Positions 1 through 4,957 of a stretch of DNA of 6,277 bases are shown piece by piece (position 1 is the stretch's first letter; every line of letters starts with the position of its first letter). A program made the translations under genes and the position numbers. Origin of the DNA: JBHHYR01 sp046757585 (GTDB lineage Bacteria > Desulfobacterota > Binatia > HRBIN30); NCBI GenBank assembly GCA_046757585.1, contig JBHHYR010000226.1:1-6277 (forward strand). The letters are read 5' to 3'. The notes under the pieces were generated by a model that worked only from the letters and a program-made list of their open reading frames with translations, was not told the origin of the DNA and made no database searches.

Positions 1-74
1 GCGCCAGCCACCGCCACGGCAGCCGGCCCGAGAACTCTCAGGACAGGGAATCTAGGTCGGCGCACGGTCTCCAC
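1..74 (-). CDS. Possible start of an exported or membrane protein gene, cut off by the window edge
   Basis: This is a weak, partial call. A minus-strand frame opens after a TAA near 108 and stays open to position 1. It offers GTG starts at 74 and 65. Read from 74 it begins VETVRRPRFPVLRVLG and continues into an Ala/Val-rich hydrophobic run, which looks like a positively charged n-region followed by a signal peptide or membrane helix. It would overlap the last 14-23 bases of the iron permease gene, an arrangement typical of translationally coupled operon partners. No strong ribosome binding site is visible; a GGAG lies only three bases before the GTG at 65. Twenty-four open codons prove little in GC-rich DNA, so it could be chance. 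No family can be assigned. Confidence 0.22.
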   Translation of the reverse strand, partial: METVRRPRFPVLRVLGPAAVAVAG

Positions 75-2481
75 GATGCACCGCAGGGCGCGTTCGGCGC
101 CTTAGGCTCGCCCGCCGGTGCGCTACCGCCTCACCGTTCGTCGGCGTTGGCACCGGGGCGCTCGGCTGGACACGGCTCGCAAGCTCCTCAACCCGCACGA
201 GCACTCCCTCGACCCGGGCGCCAAGGCTAGCCGCCAGCGGGCTCCCACCGCTCCGCGATGCTGCGAGGTCCTGCCGCAGCGCGTCAATCGCACTTTGCAG
301 CGCACGCACGGCGGACGATACGTCGTCCGCACGTCCCCGCTCGGCTGCTTGATGCGCCCGCCGCAGCGTGACGAACGTGGCATACAGGAGCAGCACGACG
401 AACACGGTCTGCAGCAGCAGTGATTCAGCGGCAGGATAGATCCCGAGCAACGGAAGCACCGGAACGCCCGATACCGGCGTGAGGCGAATGATGCCTGCCT
501 CCTGCAGCTCGTGCATACCTTGACCAGCAAAGATGGCCGCCATGCCGTAGAGCAACAGACCGGTGACGAAGAAAAAGCGCCCAACGGGGATCCGCACCTG
601 GAAGTGCCGGAACAGCGCGTACACAACCGCCAGCGCCATCCCGCCGGCGAGGCAACCGGCGCTCACGGTCACCGCTCCTCCAGGCGCGCTTGCGTACAAC
701 GCCTGATAGAAGAGCACCATTTCGAACCCCTCGCGGTATACTGCCAGGAAGGCCACACCTGCTAGCGCAATACTGCGTCCGCCGCTCAGAGCCGTCTGCA
801 CCTTGCCCCGAATGTACCGCTGCCAGCGGTCGGCTTCGGCCTTGGACGTCAGCCAGTAGCTCACCCAAAATAGGACCACCGCGGCAAGCATCATGGTGAC
901 GCCTTCGAGGGCGTCAGATGAACCGGGGTGCAGCTGCAGCAGGGCCTCCATCACGAAGGCCGTTGCGATGCTGGCCCCCACACCGATCACGGTCCCGCTG
1001 TAGATGGAGCGCCGCATGGCCCGATTGCCCGTCTTGACCACGTAGGCAAGCAGCGCACCGATGACGAGGACGATCTCAAAGCCCTCGCGCAGGATGATCG
1101 TTGCGGACTGGACGAACAGCCCGTACGGACTGGGACGCGGCTGCAGAGCGATTCGTACGGCATCCAAGTCCGCGTGGATGGCCGCCGCGAGCGCCCGTAC
1201 TTCCGTCCCGTTGCCAGGGCCGCGCAGCTTCTGGCGCAAGTGGAGAAAACCCGTCTCGACGCGCGACTTCAGGCCCGGATCAATCGCACCGAGCTGTTGC
1301 TCGACCGGCTCGAACTGGAAATAAGCATCGGCCGCAGCGTTGGCTGCCTGGCCTGGCTCGCGGCCATAGGCCGCCACAGCCGCATCCAGCAGTCCGGCGC
1401 TCTCACGTAGTGCCGCATCGGCTACGCTCGGCCCGGCGACGCGCTTGCTCTTCACCCCGCTGCGGCCGCCAGAGCTCGGAACCGTTTCTGGTCCTCCCAG
1501 CGACAGCACGCGCATGAACGCGACGGCTTTCCAGCGTTCGTCCGCCCCCAGAACCCTGTCGAACGGGGGCATGGCGGTGCCCGCCACGCCGTGTGTCGCG
1601 GCGGCAAACAGCTCGGCGTCGGTCTGGCGTGCCAGCGCTTGCGGCCGACTCATGTCCGGCGGAGGCTTTGAGAGGATCCGCGCAAAGCGCGCGTCGAGAC
1701 CATTACCGGTCGCACCGTGACAACTGGCGCAGTGCGCCAGGTACACCCCCTGCCCCTCAACGAGTCCCGCCGCCCCGGGTGCCAGCGTCCACACGAAGCT
1801 CACCACGTCCCACCGGTCCTGCACCGACAGGGCGCCGTCCCAGGCGGGCATTGCCGTACGGCGCTTACCGAGACTCACAACATGGTAGAAGTCGTATGGC
1901 GTCTCGCCCCGCATGAACTGTGCGTCGGTGAAGTTTGCGGGTGGCGGATGCAAGCCGGCGGCGTCTGGCCCCTTTCCGTCGCCTCGCACGCCGTGACACT
2001 TCGCACAATACTGACCGAACAGCACGCGGCCACGGGCCACCGACGGTGCCGCCGGCGGGTATACGCGCGCGCTCACTCCCGTCAGCGCGACCACACGCTC
2101 CCGCACCGCGGCGAGTCCCGCCGACACGGTTTCCAGTGGCGCCTTGGCATCCATGGCCGCGGCGATTTCCTCGAACAGCGGGGCGAGATCTTCATCGCTT
2201 GCCGGCGGCGGCAGGTGCGTGGCGACGTCGCGGAGGCGCGCTTCGGCCTCCGCCAGAAAACTCTTGGCCTCTTCCAGCTCGACAGGCCGCACCACGCTCC
2301 CATCCCGCACCCCCTCGCGATATTCCTCGCCGATTGCTGCGAGCATCGTCAGCAGGCGGCGTGTTTCCTCTCGGGATGCAGCAGGCACCACGGCTGTGGG
2401 CAGTAGTGCGCTGGCGGTCAGCGCTGCCATCGTAGTGGCGGCAAGCTGCAGGCTCACGAGAGCGAAGAAGCGTCTGCACAT
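52..2481 (-). CDS. Di-haem cytochrome c / FTR1-family iron permease fusion
   Basis: This is a predicted high-affinity iron importer of the inner membrane, 809 residues from the chosen ATG. Residues 1 to about 34 form a signal peptide (MCRR, then a long hydrophobic run, with a VPA-AS cleavage site). A helical region (about 40-130) carries the DY/EY..V.DG.VV...E..E pattern usual at the N-terminus of bacterial FTR1 proteins. Two cytochrome c domains follow: CAKCH at 159-163 with Met211 (TAMP), and CASCH at 251-255 with Met304 (TAMP), giving two c-type haems with likely His/Met ligation. A second helical periplasmic segment (about 350-447, with FEPVE) leads into an FTR1 domain of about seven membrane helices (455-706) with two REGFE motifs at 465-469 and 583-587, the REXXE iron-ligand motifs of Ftr1/EfeU. 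A charged, partly coiled tail ends the protein. By inference the haems accept electrons from Fe(II) and deliver Fe(III) to the permease. The frame extends upstream to a TTG at 2544 and an ATG at 2505, but the ATG lies inside the Fur-like operator. ATG 2481 gives the best signal peptide, although its ribosome binding site is poor. Confidence 0.93.
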   Translation of the reverse strand: MCRRFFALVSLQLAATTMAALTASALLPTAVVPAASREETRRLLTMLAAIGEEYREGVRDGSVVRPVELEEAKSFLAEAEARLRDVATHLPPPASDEDLAPLFEEIAAAMDAKAPLETVSAGLAAVRERVVALTGVSARVYPPAAPSVARGRVLFGQYCAKCHGVRGDGKGPDAAGLHPPPANFTDAQFMRGETPYDFYHVVSLGKRRTAMPAWDGALSVQDRWDVVSFVWTLAPGAAGLVEGQGVYLAHCASCHGATGNGLDARFARILSKPPPDMSRPQALARQTDAELFAAATHGVAGTAMPPFDRVLGADERWKAVAFMRVLSLGGPETVPSSGGRSGVKSKRVAGPSVADAALRESAGLLDAAVAAYGREPGQAANAAADAYFQFEPVEQQLGAIDPGLKSRVETGFLHLRQKLRGPGNGTEVRALAAAIHADLDAVRIALQPRPSPYGLFVQSATIILREGFEIVLVIGALLAYVVKTGNRAMRRSIYSGTVIGVGASIATAFVMEALLQLHPGSSDALEGVTMMLAAVVLFWVSYWLTSKAEADRWQRYIRGKVQTALSGGRSIALAGVAFLAVYREGFEMVLFYQALYASAPGGAVTVSAGCLAGGMALAVVYALFRHFQVRIPVGRFFFVTGLLLYGMAAIFAGQGMHELQEAGIIRLTPVSGVPVLPLLGIYPAAESLLLQTVFVVLLLYATFVTLRRAHQAAERGRADDVSSAVRALQSAIDALRQDLAASRSGGSPLAASLGARVEGVLVRVEELASRVQPSAPVPTPTNGEAVAHRRASLRRRTRPAVHRGDRAPT

Positions 2482-2491
2482 CGTCCCAGGG

Positions 2492-2522
2492 ATTATGAAA
2501 CTCATTTTCAATTGGAAGTCAA
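2492..2522 (-). promoter_or_regulatory. Sigma70-like promoter candidate for the iron permease
   Basis: On the minus strand a TTGACT (2522-2517, five of six to TTGACA) is followed after 19 bases by CATAAT (2497-2492, five of six to TATAAT). The spacing is longer than the ideal 17. The Fur-like dyad fills most of the spacer. The predicted transcription start near 2485 is only a few bases upstream of ATG 2481, so the message would be nearly leaderless unless another start or promoter is used. The LysR gene ends 41 bases upstream of the -35, so read-through from it is also possible; I see no clear terminator between them. Confidence 0.45.
2496..2510 (-). promoter_or_regulatory. Fur-box-like operator of the iron permease
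   Basis: Read on the minus strand the site is TGAAAATGAGTTTCA. It matches the 7-1-7 Fur consensus TGATAATGATTATCA at 12 of 15 positions and keeps the outer TGA/TCA arms with a TGAAA/TTTCA dyad. It sits between the -35 and -10 hexamers of the promoter candidate, 15 bases upstream of the chosen start codon. Fur-Fe(II) binding there would block RNA polymerase when iron is plentiful, which fits the iron-uptake role of the gene. The match is by eye, not by a scored matrix. The region is an AT-rich island in GC-rich DNA, which adds some weight but could also raise chance similarity. Confidence 0.62.
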
Positions 2523-2562
2523 GCCCCTCCCCCCGGGGACACAAGCCGCCCGGTGAACACCC

Positions 2563-3474
2563 CTACTTCTCGCGCAGTTCCAGTAAGTCTTCCCGCCCCA
2601 GGACCTCGATGAACTTCACCGCGGCCGGTGACAGGCGCCGGCCTTTCTTGTAAATGATCCCGAGCGGCCGGAGCAGGGTTTCGTCGGACAGCTGGACAAC
2701 CTTTATGCTACCGTGCTCCAGTTCATGCTGCACCGCGGCGAGGGGGATGATGGAAATTCCCTGGCCTATTTCCACGGCGCGCTTGATCGTTTCGATATTG
2801 TCATATTCCGCAACGTAGCGCACCGTCACGCCGCGGTCGTTCAAGAGTTCATCAACCGCCTTGCGCGTGGAAATGTCGCGCTCGTATCCTACGAACGGCT
2901 CACCATCGAGACGGTCGAGGGTGACTTTTTGCAAATTCGACAGGGCATGGCCGGGCGGGCATACCACCACCAGGCGGTCTTCGCGGAACGGAATCACCGT
3001 AATCTTGGGATGTTTGGCGGGATACGCGACGATTCCAAGATCGACGCGGCCAGCAACGGCGTCCTCATAGATCTTGTTCGGGCGCGCGTACTCCAAGTGC
3101 ACGTTCACCTGCGGATATGCGCGCAGGTATTCCTTCATGTAGGGCGGCATCTCGTGCAGGCCGACGCTGTAGACAATGGCCACGCGCAGGGTGCCGCTCA
3201 CCACCTTGGCGCATTCTTGCAGCAGCGTGTCGATATCACGGTATTTTTCCAAGATTTCCAGGCTAACACGGTACAGGATCTCGCCGGCTGGCGTCGGCTT
3301 CGCCCCTGCCCGCCCGCGTTCGAGCAGCTTACAATGATACTTCACCTCAAGGCTACGTAGCTGCTGGCTCACGGCAGACTGCGTAATGAAGTTCTGCGAG
3401 GCAGCCATCGAAAAGCTGCCGGTTTCGACCACGTCACAAAAGACCTTAAGGGTCTCGATGTGCACGGCCCGCAT
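2563..3474 (-). CDS. LysR-family transcriptional regulator
   Basis: This is a DNA-binding regulator of 303 residues, the usual LysR length. The N-terminus holds the winged helix-turn-helix: VHIETLKVFCDVVETGSFS, then the recognition helix around QSAVSQQLRSLE (32-43), then PTPAGEILY in the wing and linker helix. From about residue 92 (SGTLRVAIVYSVG) a periplasmic-binding-protein-like effector domain runs to near the C-terminus and includes FREDRLVVVCPPGHAL. The start is ATG 3474, because the upstream in-frame TTG at 3501 reads TTGACA and has no ribosome binding site; ATG 3474 has a modest GTGGGG about eight bases before it. The gene is divergent from gcdH, the classic LysR/target layout, so control of glutarate or lysine catabolism and of itself is the first hypothesis. 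It also lies upstream of the permease in the same direction. The effector is unknown and I cannot place it in a named subfamily. Confidence 0.93.
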   Translation of the reverse strand: MRAVHIETLKVFCDVVETGSFSMAASQNFITQSAVSQQLRSLEVKYHCKLLERGRAGAKPTPAGEILYRVSLEILEKYRDIDTLLQECAKVVSGTLRVAIVYSVGLHEMPPYMKEYLRAYPQVNVHLEYARPNKIYEDAVAGRVDLGIVAYPAKHPKITVIPFREDRLVVVCPPGHALSNLQKVTLDRLDGEPFVGYERDISTRKAVDELLNDRGVTVRYVAEYDNIETIKRAVEIGQGISIIPLAAVQHELEHGSIKVVQLSDETLLRPLGIIYKKGRRLSPAAVKFIEVLGREDLLELREK

Positions 3475-3497
3475 AGTTAGCCCCACTGATGGGAATG

Positions 3498-3515
3498 TCA
3501 ATACGGCGGTACTGA
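3498..3515. promoter_or_regulatory. Imperfect dyad near the LysR gene start (operator candidate)
   Basis: TCAATAC (3498-3504) and GTACTGA (3509-3515) form inverted half-sites with six of seven bases paired around a GGCG centre. The dyad lies 24 bases upstream of the LysR start codon and touches TAGAAT (minus strand, 3520-3515), a plausible -10 for that gene. No good -35 is visible upstream of it; CTGAAG at a 16-base spacing is only three of six. A protein bound here would block LysR transcription, as expected for autoregulation. The assignment rests on position and symmetry only. Confidence 0.35.
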
Positions 3516-3537
3516 TTCTAATGCCTACAGCGGCGCC

Positions 3538-3554
3538 TTCAGCGATGCTCCGAA
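3538..3554. promoter_or_regulatory. T-N11-A type LysR-box candidate between LysR gene and gcdH
   Basis: TTC, eleven bases, GAA: the outer triplets are complementary, matching the T-N11-A dyad form that LysR-type regulators commonly recognise. It lies near the middle of the divergent region, about 50-70 bases upstream of the gcdH -35 candidate, where a LysR recognition site would be expected. The pattern is loose and common by chance, so position is the main support. Confidence 0.3.
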
Positions 3555-3569
3555 CCGCTCCTAGCGGTT
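3553..3569. repeat. Perfect 7-3-7 inverted repeat in the divergent promoter region
   Basis: AACCGCT, CCT, AGCGGTT: a perfect inverted repeat of seven-base arms with a three-base centre. It overlaps the T-N11-A candidate by two bases and ends 36 bases before the gcdH -35 candidate. It could be an operator for the neighbouring LysR protein or another regulator. It is also able to form a small hairpin, but neither neighbouring gene is likely to be transcribed through it, which favours a protein-binding role. Confidence 0.45.
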
Positions 3570-3604
3570 AACGCCGAGTGTCAGCCTCATCCGCGCGGGC
3601 CGCC

Positions 3605-3634
3605 TTGCCGCTGCTAGTGCGCTCAGCGTAACAT
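3605..3634 (+). promoter_or_regulatory. Promoter candidate for gcdH
   Basis: TTGCCG (3605-3610, four of six) and TAACAT (3629-3634, four of six) are separated by 18 bases. The predicted start near 3641 gives a short leader that contains the ribosome binding site and leads to ATG 3660. The hexamers are imperfect, in keeping with a promoter that depends on an activator such as the divergent LysR protein. The in-frame ATG at 3633 falls inside the -10 and is therefore unlikely to be the start codon. Confidence 0.4.
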
Positions 3635-3642
3635 GCGCGAGC

Positions 3643-3650
3643 AGGGAGGG
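3643..3650 (+). promoter_or_regulatory. Ribosome binding site that sets the gcdH start
   Basis: AGGGAGGG is a strong Shine-Dalgarno-like sequence that ends nine bases before ATG 3660. The alternative in-frame ATG at 3633 has nothing comparable upstream, so this site decides the start in favour of 3660. Confidence 0.75.
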
Positions 3651-3659
3651 AATGTCCCA

Positions 3660-4826
3660 ATGACGTCATTCGCAGGTGTGGATTACTATGACCTGGACGA
3701 TCTGCTCACTGATGAAGAACGCATGATCCGCACGACAGTCCGTGACTTCGTCGAGCGGGAAGCGCTGCCGGCGATCGAGGCACACCACACTCGCGAGGAA
3801 TTCCCTCGGCACCTGATTGCACCTATGGCCGAGCTCGGTCTCTTCGGGGCGAACCTGCACGGTTACGGCTGCGCCGGGTTGAATGACATCTCGTACGGAC
3901 TCATCTGCCAGGAGTTGGAACGTGGCGACAGCGGCCTGCGTTCCATGGTATCAGTGCAAGGTTCCCTGTGCATGCACCCCATTCACGCGTTCGGCTCGGA
4001 AGCTCAGAGGCAACGCTGGCTGCCGGCGATGGCAACCGGTAGGGCGATTGGCTGCTTCGGGCTCACCGAACCGGACCACGGCTCCGACCCGGGCGGTATG
4101 GAAACGCGCGCCCGCGCTGACGGCAATCAGTTCATCATCTCGGGGGTCAAGCGTTGGATCACCAACGGCAGCATCGCCGACGTCGCCATTGTATGGGCGA
4201 AGGCAGCCGACGGCATCCGCGGTTTTCTGGTGGAAAAGGGCACGCCCGGGTACACCACGCGTGACATCAAGGGCAAGTTTTCGCTCCGTGCCTCGATTAC
4301 CTCCGAGCTGGTGCTGGATGACGTGCGTGTGCCCCGGGAGAACATGCTACCCGGCGTCAGGGGCCTGAAGGGCCCCTTCTCCTGCTTGAGCCAAGCGCGC
4401 TACGGCATCGTCTGGGGTGCGCTCGGTGCGGCGATGGCCTGCTACCACACCGCGCTCGACTACGCGAAGGCGCGGCGCCAGTTCGACCGGCCCCTGGCCG
4501 GCTACCAGCTGGTGCAGCAGAAGCTGGTGTACATGATCACGGAAATCACCAAGGGGCAGCTCCTGGCGCTGCGCCTCGGCCAGTTGAAGGACCGCGGCCG
4601 GGTGCGGCCGGAGCAAATCTCCCTGGCAAAACGCAACAACGTCGGCCGTGCCTTGGAGATCGCCCGTCTGGCACGAGACATCCTCGGCGCGAACGGCATC
4701 GTCAATGAGTACCCCGTGATCCGGCACATGCTCAACCTGGAGACGGTCAACACCTACGAGGGAACGTATGACATGCATACATTGATCATCGGCCGGGACA
4801 TCACGGGTGAAGACGCGATCCGTTGA
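3660..4826 (+). CDS. gcdH: Glutaryl-CoA dehydrogenase (decarboxylating type)
   Basis: This is an FAD-dependent cytoplasmic acyl-CoA dehydrogenase, 388 residues. It converts glutaryl-CoA to crotonyl-CoA and CO2 and passes electrons to electron-transfer flavoprotein, in lysine, tryptophan and some aromatic degradation routes. I recognise it from extensive similarity to the human enzyme: ELERGDSGLRS (85-95), MHPIHAFGSE, FGLTEPDHGSDP (133-144, flavin region), KGKFSLRAS, QARYGIVWG, ARDILGANGIVNEY, and VNTYEGT near the C-terminus. The catalytic base is Glu367 (human Glu370). Arg94 and Ser98 match human substrate-binding Arg94 and Ser98. Glu87 and Tyr366 match Glu87 and Tyr369, the pair I recall as marking decarboxylating rather than non-decarboxylating enzymes. 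One oddity is Tyr370 where the human enzyme has His (TYEGTH). The gene is divergent from a LysR gene. No CoA-transferase partner, often found beside gcdH, is in view. Confidence 0.95.
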   Translation: MTSFAGVDYYDLDDLLTDEERMIRTTVRDFVEREALPAIEAHHTREEFPRHLIAPMAELGLFGANLHGYGCAGLNDISYGLICQELERGDSGLRSMVSVQGSLCMHPIHAFGSEAQRQRWLPAMATGRAIGCFGLTEPDHGSDPGGMETRARADGNQFIISGVKRWITNGSIADVAIVWAKAADGIRGFLVEKGTPGYTTRDIKGKFSLRASITSELVLDDVRVPRENMLPGVRGLKGPFSCLSQARYGIVWGALGAAMACYHTALDYAKARRQFDRPLAGYQLVQQKLVYMITEITKGQLLALRLGQLKDRGRVRPEQISLAKRNNVGRALEIARLARDILGANGIVNEYPVIRHMLNLETVNTYEGTYDMHTLIIGRDITGEDAIR

Positions 4827-4827
4827 C

Positions 4828-4845
4828 GCGGCATACGGATGCCGC
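4828..4845 (+). terminator. Hairpin directly after gcdH (terminator-like, no T-tract)
   Basis: GCGGCAT, loop ACGG, ATGCCGC: a perfect seven-pair GC-rich stem that starts one base after the gcdH stop codon. No run of T follows, so it is not a textbook intrinsic terminator. It could stabilise the 3' end of the message, work with Rho, or slow ribosome release at the stop. The following gene has its own promoter candidate, which suggests the gcdH transcript does end around here. Confidence 0.4.
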
Positions 4846-4884
4846 CTCGAGCCCAGCGGGCGCGCGCGCCAAGCGCTCGGGGTG

Positions 4885-4914
4885 TTGACCGTGCACCAGT
4901 GCGCCAATTAGATT
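4885..4914 (+). promoter_or_regulatory. Promoter candidate for the DGQHR gene
   Basis: TTGACC (4885-4890, five of six) and TAGATT (4909-4914, four of six) are 18 bases apart. The predicted transcription start near 4921 leaves a leader of about 37 bases with a good ribosome binding site, AGGGG at 4945-4949, eight bases before ATG 4958. A ten-base perfect palindrome, GCTTGCAAGC (4924-4933), lies just after the predicted start and could be an operator. The promoter suggests that the gene is transcribed apart from gcdH. Confidence 0.5.
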
Positions 4915-4957
4915 CGCGCCACTGCTTGCAAGCGGGCTGCAGAGAGGGGACAGGGCA

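Noticed and set aside
1717..2406. A 229-codon plus-strand open frame
   Set aside because: It is antisense to the cytochrome c part of the permease gene, rich in His, Arg and Cys in the manner of shadow frames, with no domain recognised.
2713..3360. A 215-codon plus-strand open frame
   Set aside because: It is antisense to the LysR gene, whose domains are unambiguous.
3496..3501. A minus-strand TTGACA that could serve as a -35 for the LysR gene
   Set aside because: No -10-like hexamer stands at the right distance, and transcription would begin at or inside the LysR start codon. The same bases as a TTG start codon were also rejected for lack of a ribosome binding site.
3633..3635. Upstream in-frame ATG for gcdH
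   Set aside because: It overlaps the -10 candidate and lacks a ribosome binding site, while ATG 3660 has a strong one at good spacing.
4859..4870. Perfect 12-base palindrome GGCGCGCGCGCC, an alternating GC tract that could favour Z-DNA
   Set aside because: It is low-complexity sequence in a GC-rich gap and needs no special function; it does not align with the promoter elements of either neighbour.
4347..4907. A 186-codon minus-strand open frame
   Set aside because: It is antisense to gcdH and the adjacent gap, without recognisable motifs.
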